From NCBI GenBank assembly GCA_041906305.1, contig JAYRJL010000008.1:186001-250000 (forward strand): a stretch of DNA of 64,000 nt. The letters run 5' to 3'. The position numbers and the translations under genes were made by a program. Below, in pieces: positions 35,910 to 44,373 of this stretch. Position 1 is the stretch's first letter. Every line of letters starts with the position of its first letter. Origin of the DNA: SHVZ01 sp041906305 (lineage in GTDB: Bacteria > Pseudomonadota > Alphaproteobacteria > SHVZ01). A model generated the notes under the pieces. The model was not told the origin of the DNA and did no database searches. It saw nothing but the letters and a program-made list of their open reading frames with translations.

Positions 35910-36350
35910 ATGAGCCACTATCACGCCGTCGTCTGGCTCGATCACGAGCGCGCCCGCATCCATCATTTCAACGCCGATGTGTCCGAGCCCCAGACAATCC
36001 ATGCGGAGGGCCCGAACAGCCTGGTCAAGCGCCAGGACCATACGCATGATCCGGGTCCGAAGACCGGCAAGAAGACGGCGGAGGACAGGCGCTACTACGA
36101 GGCGATCGTGAAGGCGCTGGAGCCGGCTCAGGTGTGGCTGATCATCGGGCCGGGCTTGGCCAGGACCGAGTTGCAGCGTCACGTCGAGGAGCACGAGAAG
36201 CGCTTCGCCGGGCGCATCGCCGCGGTCGAGTCCGCCGACCATCCGTCGGACGGCGAGATCCTCGACCGCGCACGCGCCTTCTTCAAAGCCTATGACCGGA
36301 TGACCCCGCAGACGGGCGAGGCCGGCCAGCAGATCAGGAAAGCCTCCTGA
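35910..36350 (+). CDS. Small eRF1/translational-machinery-like conserved protein
   Basis: 146 residues from ATG 35910 (MSHYHAVVWLDHERARI), which follows AAGGAAACAGCG. The N-terminal ...AVVWLDHERARIHHF, the polar KRQDHTHDPGPKTGKKTAEDRRYYEAIVKALEP region, and WLIIGPGLARTELQRHVEEH suggest the group annotated as translational machinery protein, related to bacterial eRF1-like folds. The biochemical role is unknown. It is isolated between dnaA and the convergent ilvE, only 4 bp from the ilvE stop. Confidence 0.65.
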   Translation: MSHYHAVVWLDHERARIHHFNADVSEPQTIHAEGPNSLVKRQDHTHDPGPKTGKKTAEDRRYYEAIVKALEPAQVWLIIGPGLARTELQRHVEEHEKRFAGRIAAVESADHPSDGEILDRARAFFKAYDRMTPQTGEAGQQIRKAS

Positions 36351-36354
36351 TGCC

Positions 36355-37248
36355 CTAGACGGGTCGGCGCACGAGATCGCGGAAGTCGTCCCAGAGGGCT
36401 TGGGTGACCGTGCCGGGCGTGAACCGGTACCTGTCGATCTCACCGACCGGCGTGATCTCGGCCGCGGAGCCGGTGAGGAAGCATTCGGTCGCGTTCGCCA
36501 TCTCCTCCGGCATGATCGCGCGCTCGATCACTTTGAGCTGACGCGCCCGCGCCAGATCCATGACAGCCTTGCGGGTGATGCCGTCGAGGAAGCAGTCGGG
36601 CTTCGGCGTGTGGATGTCGCCGTTCATGACGAAGAACACGTTGGCACCGGTCGCCTCGGCGATCTGGCCGCGATAGTCGAGCATGAGCGCGTCCTGGTAA
36701 CCGTTCCGCTCGGCCTCGTGCTTGGAGATCGTGCAGATCATGTAGAGGCCGGCGGCCTTGCTCTCCGTCGGCGCGGTGTCCGGCGCGGGCCGGCGGTACT
36801 TCGCCATGCAGAGGCGGATGCCCTTCGCACGCAGCTCGGGCGAGAAATAGGACGGCCACGCCCAGGCGGCGATCGCGAGATGGATCCTGTTCCTCTGGGC
36901 GGCGACGCCCATCATCTCCGAGCCGCGCCAGGCGATCGGGCGCAGATATCCATCCGTCAGGTTGTTCGCCTTCAGCGTCTCGGCCTTGGCGCGGTCGATC
37001 TCCTCGACCGTGTAGGGGATCTCGAAGTCGAGGATCTCGGCCGACCGCTTCAGGCGCTCCGAATGCGCGCGCGACTTGAAGACGACGCCGGAATAGGCGC
37101 GCTCGCCCTCGAATACGGCCGAGGCGTAGTGCAGCGCATGGGTCAGGGCATGGACCTTCGCGTCCCGCCAGGGGACCAGCTTGCCGTCGAACCAGATGAA
37201 GCCGTCGCGGTCGTCGAAGGGGAGGAGGGCCGGCGTCGCCGTGGACAT
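36355..37248 (-). CDS. ilvE: Branched-chain amino acid aminotransferase
   Basis: 297-residue class IV PLP enzyme. The PLP lysine is K164 in SKAAGLYM; VFEGERAY, LRPIAWRGSEMMG and ATECFLTGSAAEITPV are family motifs. It catalyses the last step of Ile, Leu and Val synthesis and the first of their degradation. ATG 37248 begins MSTATPALL. It is divergent from a MarR gene across 72 bp, a pairing conserved in alphaproteobacteria. Confidence 0.94.
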   Translation of the reverse strand: MSTATPALLPFDDRDGFIWFDGKLVPWRDAKVHALTHALHYASAVFEGERAYSGVVFKSRAHSERLKRSAEILDFEIPYTVEEIDRAKAETLKANNLTDGYLRPIAWRGSEMMGVAAQRNRIHLAIAAWAWPSYFSPELRAKGIRLCMAKYRRPAPDTAPTESKAAGLYMICTISKHEAERNGYQDALMLDYRGQIAEATGANVFFVMNGDIHTPKPDCFLDGITRKAVMDLARARQLKVIERAIMPEEMANATECFLTGSAAEITPVGEIDRYRFTPGTVTQALWDDFRDLVRRPV

Positions 37249-37290
37249 CGCGTCACCTTTGGGTCAGAAAGTTTCGTTCCAGACCCCGGA

Positions 37291-37319
37291 TCGATAACAC
37301 CCGACGCGATATAGGTCAA
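37291..37319 (-). promoter_or_regulatory. Candidate ilvE promoter in the ilvE/marR intergenic region
   Basis: TTGACC (37319-37314) and TATCGA (37296-37291) on the minus strand are 17 bp apart. The -35 is good, the -10 moderate. The -35 lies immediately before the marR ATG, so a MarR dimer binding here could affect both genes. Confidence 0.4.
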
Positions 37320-37320
37320 T

Positions 37321-37836
37321 ATGGCTGACGTAATTTCCCCAGCGAAACTGGCCGCAAACCCCCTTTTCCTCCGCGACGAGGACCTGCGGCAGGGCATCGA
37401 GCTGCTGTTCTACGCCTACCGGGACTTCACCGGTGAGCCCGATGCGATCCTGGGCAAGCTGGGCCTCGGCCGAGCGCATCACCGGGCGATCTACTTCGTC
37501 GGCCGTCACGCCGGCATCACCGTCTCGGAGCTTCTGACGATCCTCAAGATCACCAAGCAAAGCCTCTCGCGCGTCCTCAGCCAGCTCGTGCGCGAAGGCT
37601 ACATCCAGCAGCGGCCCGGCAAGCGCGACCGCCGCCAGCGGCTGCTGGAGCTGACCGACAAGGGCAAGGAGCTCGAACGCCAGCTCACCCGCACCCAGCG
37701 CGAGCGCATCGCACGCGCCTATCGCGACGCCGGGGCAGAGGCGGTCGCCGGGTATCGCAAGGTTCTCCTCGGCCTCGTCGACGAGACCGAGCGCCGGAAG
37801 ATCCTCGCCCGGCTCGACGGCACCAAGAGCGGGTAA
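37321..37836 (+). CDS. MarR family transcriptional regulator (PetP-like)
   Basis: 171 residues. Winged helix at about 60-130: HHRAIYFVGRHAGITVSELLTILKI, KQSLSRVLSQLVREGYI, QRPGKRDRRQRLLELTDKG, typical of MarR proteins. It is divergent from ilvE and shortly upstream of sensor and response-regulator genes on the same strand; the arrangement resembles the petP-petR locus of Rhodobacter, where a MarR protein precedes an OmpR-type regulator. Ligand and targets unknown. Confidence 0.85.
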   Translation: MADVISPAKLAANPLFLRDEDLRQGIELLFYAYRDFTGEPDAILGKLGLGRAHHRAIYFVGRHAGITVSELLTILKITKQSLSRVLSQLVREGYIQQRPGKRDRRQRLLELTDKGKELERQLTRTQRERIARAYRDAGAEAVAGYRKVLLGLVDETERRKILARLDGTKSG

Positions 37837-37887
37837 GGCGCCTTCTGAAGCGGCGTCGAGCGGTCTCTGCTAACCTCCCCGGCCGGC

Positions 37888-39999
37888 ATGACCCCGTTCC
37901 GAAGGCTGAGCCAGGTTATCGCGGCGACCGGTGCGACCCTGTCGCTCGTCGTCGTGCTCGTCGCCGCGGGCGATCTCTATCGTCGCTACAACGAGACCAT
38001 CGTCGACGCCGAGCGGCGAACGGCGATCCTGACGCAGGTCGTTGGCGAGAACGTCGCCCGCACCTTCGAAGCCGTCGACCGCGCGCTGCAGGTTTCCGCC
38101 GACGCCTTCGAGGAGTTCGCGCGCGGCCCGGCGACGATCGCGGACGCGGCGCAGGAGCGGATCGCCCAGATCCACAGCGGCAGCCCGATGCTTCTGGGAT
38201 TGAGCTGGATCGCGCGCGACGGCCGGCGTGTCGCCGGGACCGCCGCAACCCAGGCGGCACGCCCCGCCAGCGCCAACGACCCCCTGACCGCGCACCAGCA
38301 GGACCGCAACCTCGGACTTCACATCAGCCACACGTCTCGTGCCGGCCCGATGTCGCCCTGGCTGATCAGCGTGTCGCGCCGGGTCGAGGCGCGCGACGGC
38401 ACCTTCATCGGCATCGTCGACGGCATCCTCAACGTCGACTACTTCCTCGCGACGTATTCCAAGCTCGATCCCAGCGTCGGCAGCGTCGTCACCGTCTTCC
38501 TCGGCGACGGCACGTCTCTGATCCGCTCCGAAGGCCAGGGCAACTACAGCGGCCGGAGCGCGGCCGGCGGGACCCTCTTCGCCGAGGCACTCCCCAGAGC
38601 CTCGGTCGGCACGATCGAGGCCGAAAGCCCGTTCGACCGGCAGACGCGCATTCTCTCCTACCGCACGGTCCAGGGGTTGCCGCTGGTCGTCGCCGTCAGC
38701 TTCGCCAAGAGCGAGGTGCTGAAGCCATGGCTGGCCAGCCTCGCGGTCACCGGTGGACTCTCGCTCCTGATCGTCGTCGCCGTGCTCATGGGCACCGCCT
38801 GGCTGATGGCGCTTGCGGCCGCGAACGAGCGTTCGCAGCGCGAGCTCGCGGCCGCTACCAAGCGCGCCGACGCGGCCAGCCGGGCCAAGTCCGACTTCCT
38901 CGCCACCATGAGCCACGAGGTGCGGACGCCGATGACCGGGATCATCGGCTATTCCGACCTTCTCTATGCGGCCGCCGGCGACCCCAAGCTCAAGGACTAC
39001 GCGCGCATCGTGAACGCGTCCTCGCGCGCCTTGCTGGCCATCCTCGACGGCATCCTGGACCTCTCCACGATCGAGTCCGGCAAGCTGGCGCTCCGGGTGG
39101 GGCCGCTCGATCCGGTCGAGATCGTCACCGACGCCCTCGCCGTGATCGCCCAGGTCGCCCTCGACAAGGACGTGACGAGCGAGCTGCATGTCGGCAAGGA
39201 CGTTCCCCGTGCGCTACTCGGCGACCGCGACCGGCTCCGGCAGATCGTCGCCAACCTGCTCGGCAATGCGGTCAAGTTCACCGAGCGCGGGCGCATCGAC
39301 GTGGCGATCGAGCGGGTCGGCACGACCGAGGCAGGCGAGGAGATCCAGATCTCGGTGACGGATACCGGCATCGGCATCCCGAAGGACGCCCAGAGCCGGC
39401 TCTTCCAGCGCTTCAGCCAGGTCGACAACTCGGTCAGCCGCCGTTTCGGCGGCACCGGCCTCGGTCTCGCCATCTCGAAACACCTGGTCGAGATCATGGG
39501 CGGCCGGATCGGTGTCGAGTCCGAGCCCGGACGCGGCAGCACGTTCTGGTTCACCGTCGTCCTGCCCGCGGCCGATGCGCCGGTCGCGGAGCCGGACGCC
39601 GAGGCCGGGCGCACCGGGCGCGTGCTGGTGGTCGACGACAACATCTCGAACCTGGCGCTGGTGGCGGCGATGCTGGATGCCGTCGGCCACGAGGTCGACA
39701 CGGCCGCCAACGGCAAGATCGCCGTCGACCGGGTGGCGGAGACCGACTACGACGTCGTGCTGATGGACGTGAACATGCCGATCATGGACGGCTTCGAGGC
39801 GACCGCGCGCATCCGCGCGATGGGCGATCCCAAGGGGCGCGTGCCGATCGTGGCTCTCACCGCCGCCTCCACGCCCGAGGAAGCCGAACGCTGCCTGAAT
39901 GCCGGTATGGACGGCCACGTCGGCAAGCCGGTCGACGTCGAGCGCCTGCTTTCGACCGTCTCCGACCTGATCCGCCCGGCCCCGGTGACCGCCGGCTAG
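37888..39999 (+). CDS. Membrane hybrid histidine kinase with extracytoplasmic Cache-like sensor and receiver
   Basis: 703 residues. A first membrane segment (about 7-27) and a second (about 285-310) flank a periplasmic dCache-like sensor. The cytoplasmic part has HisKA with H343 (ATMSHEVRTPMTGI), NLLGNAVKFTERG, DTGIGIPKD and GTGLGLAISK catalytic boxes, and a C-terminal receiver with VVDDN and phospho-Asp D627 in VLMDVNMP. Such proteins pass phosphate onward to a phosphotransfer domain or separate regulator. It lies between the MarR gene and the RR/HK pair, and looks inserted into that conserved set. Confidence 0.9.
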   Translation: MTPFRRLSQVIAATGATLSLVVVLVAAGDLYRRYNETIVDAERRTAILTQVVGENVARTFEAVDRALQVSADAFEEFARGPATIADAAQERIAQIHSGSPMLLGLSWIARDGRRVAGTAATQAARPASANDPLTAHQQDRNLGLHISHTSRAGPMSPWLISVSRRVEARDGTFIGIVDGILNVDYFLATYSKLDPSVGSVVTVFLGDGTSLIRSEGQGNYSGRSAAGGTLFAEALPRASVGTIEAESPFDRQTRILSYRTVQGLPLVVAVSFAKSEVLKPWLASLAVTGGLSLLIVVAVLMGTAWLMALAAANERSQRELAAATKRADAASRAKSDFLATMSHEVRTPMTGIIGYSDLLYAAAGDPKLKDYARIVNASSRALLAILDGILDLSTIESGKLALRVGPLDPVEIVTDALAVIAQVALDKDVTSELHVGKDVPRALLGDRDRLRQIVANLLGNAVKFTERGRIDVAIERVGTTEAGEEIQISVTDTGIGIPKDAQSRLFQRFSQVDNSVSRRFGGTGLGLAISKHLVEIMGGRIGVESEPGRGSTFWFTVVLPAADAPVAEPDAEAGRTGRVLVVDDNISNLALVAAMLDAVGHEVDTAANGKIAVDRVAETDYDVVLMDVNMPIMDGFEATARIRAMGDPKGRVPIVALTAASTPEEAERCLNAGMDGHVGKPVDVERLLSTVSDLIRPAPVTAG

Positions 40000-40027
40000 A
40001 CCCGCACGGCCTGCTATACTGCCGGCG

Positions 40028-40711
40028 ATGAGCGAAGCGACCCCGGACATCCTGGTCGTCGACGACGACAAGCGGCTGGCCCAGCTGATCCGCCGCTACC
40101 TCGGCGACAACGGCTTTCGCGTCACCGTCGCCGCCAGCGCCGAGGAAGCGAAGGGACTGCTTTCGACGCTGGCCTTCGACCTCCTGGTGCTCGACGTGAT
40201 GATGCCAGGCCTCTCCGGGGTCGAGATGACGCGCGAGCTCCGGCGCACAAGCGACGTGCCGGTCCTGCTGCTGACCGCGATGAGCGAGCCGGAGAACCGC
40301 ATCTCCGGGCTCGAGAGCGGCGCCGACGACTACCTGACCAAGCCCTTCGAGCCGCGCGAGCTGGTGCTGAGGCTCAACTCGATCCTGCGCCGGCGGCCCA
40401 AGGCCACCGGGCCCGCGACCGCCGAGCTTCGCTTCGGCGCATTCCGCTTCGACCCCGCCCGCGGCGAGCTGTGGCGCGGCGAGGAGCCGGTGCGGCTCGC
40501 CTCGGCCGAAATCAGCCTGCTCCGCGCCTTCGCCAGCCGGCCGAACGAGGCGATCGAACGCCTGGATCTGGTCGACGGCGCCGCCGATCTCGGGCCCCGC
40601 ACCGTCGACGTCCAGATCACGCGGCTCCGCCGCAAGATCGAGGCCGACCCGAAATTCCCCCGCCATCTACAAACGGTGCGCGGCAAGGGCTATCTCTTCA
40701 GGACCGATTGA
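40028..40711 (+). CDS. OmpR/PhoB family DNA-binding response regulator
   Basis: 227 residues. The receiver has acidic residues D12-D14 (VVDDDK), phospho-acceptor D56 (VLDVMMPG) and Lys in YLTKPFEP; the C-terminal winged helix (about 130-225) ends DVQITRLRRKIEADPKFPRHL and GKGYLF. It lies 6 bp before the next sensor kinase gene, its likely partner. It resembles PetR-like regulators downstream of MarR genes in alphaproteobacteria. Confidence 0.93.
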   Translation: MSEATPDILVVDDDKRLAQLIRRYLGDNGFRVTVAASAEEAKGLLSTLAFDLLVLDVMMPGLSGVEMTRELRRTSDVPVLLLTAMSEPENRISGLESGADDYLTKPFEPRELVLRLNSILRRRPKATGPATAELRFGAFRFDPARGELWRGEEPVRLASAEISLLRAFASRPNEAIERLDLVDGAADLGPRTVDVQITRLRRKIEADPKFPRHLQTVRGKGYLFRTD

Positions 40712-40717
40712 CGCTGC

Positions 40718-42037
40718 ATGAAGCTCAAACGCCTCCTGCCCCTGAGCCTGTTCGGCCGATCGCTGCTGATCATGGTGACGCCGCTCGTCATCGTGCAGGT
40801 GGTCGCGGCCTGGGTGTTCTACGACCGCCACTGGGAGACCGTGTCGCGCAGGCTGGCGACCGCGCTCGCCGGCGAGGTCGCCTTCCTGGTCGAGATGCGC
40901 GAGCTGCCGAGCACCGATCCCACCGACCGCGACCTGGTGATCGCCGCGATCCGCCACTTCGACCTGCAGGTCACCTTCGAGAATGAGGCGCATTTCGACG
41001 CCGGGGCGGCCGAGGCGACCAATGCGGTGCAGACATTGCTGACGGGTGCGCTCGCCGAGCGCGTGCGCCGGCCCTTCATCGTCGACACCGAAACCAGGCC
41101 GCGCGACGTCGAGATCCAGGTACAGCTCGACGACGGCGTGATGACCGTCATCGCGCCCCGAAAGCGCCTCTATTCCTCGACCGCCGTCCTGTTCCTGATG
41201 TGGATGGTCGGGACCGCGCTGGTCACCGCCGGCATCGCGATCCACTTCCTCCGACGCCAGATCCGCCCGATCCTGAAGCTCGCGCATGCCGCCGACAGCT
41301 TCGGCCGCGGCATCGACGTGCCGGAGTACCGCCCCGAAGGTGCGGCCGAGGTGCGCCAGGCGGCGCGCGCCTTCCTGCTGATGCGCGAACGGCTCAGCCG
41401 CCAGATCACGCAACGCACCGAGATGCTGGCCGGCGTCTCGCACGATCTCCGCACGCCGCTGACCCGCATGCGGCTCGAGCTCGCCATGCTCGGCGACAAT
41501 CCGGAAACCAAGGGGCTCGCCGACGACATCTCCGAAATGGAGCGGATGATCGAGGGCTATCTCGCCTTCGCGCGCGGCGAGGGATCGGAAGCTCCCACGC
41601 CGACGGGTCTCGGCAGCCTGATCGCGGAGGTCGTCGACGGCGCCCGCCGCTCGACCCAGGACGTGGTGCTGACGCTCGAGACCGAGCCCGACGAGAAGCT
41701 GACCGTCGCTATCCGCCCCAACGCCTTCAAGCGCTGCCTCGCCAATCTGGTCGGCAACGCCTGCCTGCACGGAAAGAAGGTCGCGGTGACGGCCCATCGC
41801 CTCGCGGACTCGATCGAGATCCTGGTCGACGACGACGGCCCCGGCATTCCGGCTGCCAGCCGCGAGGAGGTGTTCAGGCCGTTCTTCCGTCTCGACCGCT
41901 CGCGCAATCCCAAGACCGGTGGCACCGGCCTCGGCCTCACCATCGCCCGCGACGTGGCGCGCGGCCATGGCGGCGACGTGATCCTCGAGTCCGCCCCGAC
42001 CGGCGGATTGCGCGCGCGCGTGACGGTGCCGGTCTAG
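40718..42037 (+). CDS. EnvZ-like sensor histidine kinase
   Basis: 439 residues. Membrane segments at about 14-34 and 155-176 flank a periplasmic domain; a HAMP linker (about 180-230) precedes the H-box GVSHDLRTPLTRM with H242, the N-box NLVGNACLHG, DDGPGIP and GGTGLGLTIAR. The architecture is that of EnvZ. The gene begins 6 bp after the response regulator, so the two form a two-component pair. Signal unknown. Confidence 0.93.
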   Translation: MKLKRLLPLSLFGRSLLIMVTPLVIVQVVAAWVFYDRHWETVSRRLATALAGEVAFLVEMRELPSTDPTDRDLVIAAIRHFDLQVTFENEAHFDAGAAEATNAVQTLLTGALAERVRRPFIVDTETRPRDVEIQVQLDDGVMTVIAPRKRLYSSTAVLFLMWMVGTALVTAGIAIHFLRRQIRPILKLAHAADSFGRGIDVPEYRPEGAAEVRQAARAFLLMRERLSRQITQRTEMLAGVSHDLRTPLTRMRLELAMLGDNPETKGLADDISEMERMIEGYLAFARGEGSEAPTPTGLGSLIAEVVDGARRSTQDVVLTLETEPDEKLTVAIRPNAFKRCLANLVGNACLHGKKVAVTAHRLADSIEILVDDDGPGIPAASREEVFRPFFRLDRSRNPKTGGTGLGLTIARDVARGHGGDVILESAPTGGLRARVTVPV

Positions 42038-42050
42038 ACGAGCTGCCCGC

Positions 42051-42213
42051 CGCCCCCTCCCTCGGCTGCGAAGCAGACGGGGGAGGGACGGGGTGGGGGC
42101 GCTGTCTCGCTGATTGAACTATCTCGATGGTGCAGAACCGGACGAGCGCCGACCGCGCTTGCGCGCGGGCCACCACCCTGCCCTCCCCCACGTACGACGC
42201 GGGGGAGGGTTCT
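42051..42213. repeat. Composite GC-rich palindromic intergenic repeat (copy 3)
   Basis: Two palindromic half-units (CCCCCTCCCTCGG ... GGGGGAGGGACGGGGTGGGGG and CCACCCTGCCCTCCCCC ... GGGGGAGGG) flank about 80 bp. Its centre shares motifs with copy 6 (CTCGCT, CTCGATGG and GACCGCGCTT). It lies between convergent genes, so may serve as a terminator. Confidence 0.75.
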
Positions 42214-42238
42214 TAGAATTGCTCTGCGCGCCGGCAGC

Positions 42239-44353
42239 TCACCACTTCCTGTTTTCGGCCAGCAGCTGCTCGGCCGCCTCGGCGTCGAGCGGCGGGGCGA
42301 AGAGGTAGCCTTGTGCGTATTCGCAATCGAGCGCGCGGAGCTGGGCCAGCTGCTCGATCGTCTCCACGCCTTCGGCGACCACGTCCATCTTGAGATTGTG
42401 GGCGAGCAGCAGGATGGCGCGCACGATCTCGAGCTTGGAGCGCTCGCCGACCATGCCGGCGACGAAGGACTTGTCGATCTTCAGCGTGTCGAACGGCAGC
42501 GTGTGGAGATAGCTCAACGACGAGTAGCCGGTGCCGAAGTCGTCGAGCGAGACGTCGATGTCCGCCGCCTTGAGCTGCGACAGGATGTGCGCCGCGCGCG
42601 CCGCGTTCTGCATCAGCGCAGTCTCGGTCAGCTCGAGCTTGAGCCGCCCCGCGCGCCAGCCGGAGCGCGCCAGGATCTCGACGATCTCGGTCACCAGGTC
42701 GATCTGGTTGAACTGGCGGATCGAGAGGTTGACGCTGACGGTGAGCGGTGGATCGGAAGGGAAGCGCGTCTGCCAGTCGCGCATCCGGCGGCAGGCTTCC
42801 TCGAGCACCCAGGCGCCGATCTGGCCGATCAGCCCGGTCTCCTCCGCCAGCGTGATGAATTCCAACGGGCCCAGCAGGCCGCGGCGCGGATGGCGCCAGC
42901 GGACCAGGGACTCGAATCCGGCGACGCGGCCGGTCTTCAGCGAGATGACCGGCTGGAAGAAGAGCTGCAGCTCCTTCCGTCCGATCGCCTGGCGAAGATC
43001 GTTCTCGAGCGTCAGGAGATGCACCGCGTGGCTGTGCAGGCTCGGATGGAACAGCTCGGCGCGGGCCTTGCCCAGCGACTTGGCGCGATACATCGCGAGC
43101 TCGGCATCGCGCATCATGTCGTCGGCGCGCTCGTAGATCGGTTCGTAGAGCGTGACGCCCATCGAGCCGGTGACCACGAGCTGGCGGCCGTCGACGGCGA
43201 TCGGCTTCGTCAGGTCGGTGAGCAGCCGCTCGGCGAGCGCGCGCGCCTCGACCGGACCGGCGACGTCGTCGACCAGCACCGCGAATTCGTCGCCGCCGGG
43301 CCGGGCGACGGTCTGGCCTGGGCCGGCGATCTCGATCAGTCGCCGGCCGACCTGGGCCAGCAGCTCGTCGCCCTGGTGATGGCCGAGGGAGTCATTGACC
43401 AGCTTGAAGCGGTCGAGGTCGAGGCAGAGGACGGCGAAGCGCCCGCTGCCGGAGCGCTTCGCGCGGACCAGCACCTGGGTCACGCGGTCGAGGAACAGCG
43501 CGCGGTTCGGGAGCTGCGTCAGCGGATCGTGCAGCGCATCGTGGAGCGCCTGGGCTTCCTGGTACTTGCGCTCGGTGACGTCGGTCAGCGATCCCGCGAT
43601 CCGGGTGGCGCGCCCGAGGCCGTCGCGGACCGCGAGGCCGCGCGCCACGACCCAGAGATAGGCGTCGTCGGAGCGGCGGATCCGATGTTCGCACTCGAAA
43701 TGCGGCGAATGCCCGGCGATATGCGCATCGAGCAGGGCGGACAGGCGCTCGATCTCGTCCGGATGCACGCGATCGAGCCAGACCGCCGGCTCCTCGCCCA
43801 TCTCCTCCTCGGTCAGCGCCAGCATCTGGCGCCAGCGCGGCGAGACGTAGAGCCGGTTGGTCGCGAGGTTCCAGTCCCAGAGGCCGTCATTGGCACCGGC
43901 GGAGGCGAGCGCATAGCGCTCCTCGCTTTCGATCAGGCGGAGCTCGGCGCGGCGTCGATCGGTCACGTCGGTCAGCGTGAGGACGAAGCCGCCATCGGCC
44001 ATCGGCGTCACCAGCCGCTCGACCACGCGGCCGCCGGGCGTCAGATGGAAATGCGACGGCGCCGGCGGCTGGAACAGGCGCTCCATCTCGCGCCCGCTCG
44101 CATCGCCCGCATTCCCCGGCCCGAAGTCGCCGCGCTCCGCGAGCGCACGGACCAGCACCACGAGCTCGGTGCCGCGGCCGCAGAAGTCGGCCGGCAGGTC
44201 GAGCAGGTCGAAGAAGCTGGCGTTCCACACCTGCAGCCGCCGCTCGGCGTCGAAGACGGCGAAGCCCTGGGTCAGGCTGTCGAGGGCGGCGCGGAGCAGC
44301 CGGCCGTCGGACGCGCCGTCGCCGGCCGGCGGTTGGCTCGTGGAAACACTCAT
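42239..44353 (-). CDS. PAS-containing diguanylate cyclase/phosphodiesterase (GGDEF-EAL)
   Basis: 704 residues. Two PAS domains (about 18-130 and 140-262) precede GGDEF with intact GGDEF at 353-357 and EAL from about 445. The EAL signature reads ESL (481-483), while the later DDFGTGYSSLSYL and ELTET motifs are intact, so phosphodiesterase activity is plausible. No membrane segment, so sensing is cytosolic. It makes or breaks cyclic di-GMP, linking to motility or biofilm. It faces the EnvZ-like kinase gene across a repeat. Confidence 0.92.
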   Translation of the reverse strand: MSVSTSQPPAGDGASDGRLLRAALDSLTQGFAVFDAERRLQVWNASFFDLLDLPADFCGRGTELVVLVRALAERGDFGPGNAGDASGREMERLFQPPAPSHFHLTPGGRVVERLVTPMADGGFVLTLTDVTDRRRAELRLIESEERYALASAGANDGLWDWNLATNRLYVSPRWRQMLALTEEEMGEEPAVWLDRVHPDEIERLSALLDAHIAGHSPHFECEHRIRRSDDAYLWVVARGLAVRDGLGRATRIAGSLTDVTERKYQEAQALHDALHDPLTQLPNRALFLDRVTQVLVRAKRSGSGRFAVLCLDLDRFKLVNDSLGHHQGDELLAQVGRRLIEIAGPGQTVARPGGDEFAVLVDDVAGPVEARALAERLLTDLTKPIAVDGRQLVVTGSMGVTLYEPIYERADDMMRDAELAMYRAKSLGKARAELFHPSLHSHAVHLLTLENDLRQAIGRKELQLFFQPVISLKTGRVAGFESLVRWRHPRRGLLGPLEFITLAEETGLIGQIGAWVLEEACRRMRDWQTRFPSDPPLTVSVNLSIRQFNQIDLVTEIVEILARSGWRAGRLKLELTETALMQNAARAAHILSQLKAADIDVSLDDFGTGYSSLSYLHTLPFDTLKIDKSFVAGMVGERSKLEIVRAILLLAHNLKMDVVAEGVETIEQLAQLRALDCEYAQGYLFAPPLDAEAAEQLLAENRKW

Positions 44354-44373
44354 CTGCCGGTCACTCTACACCC

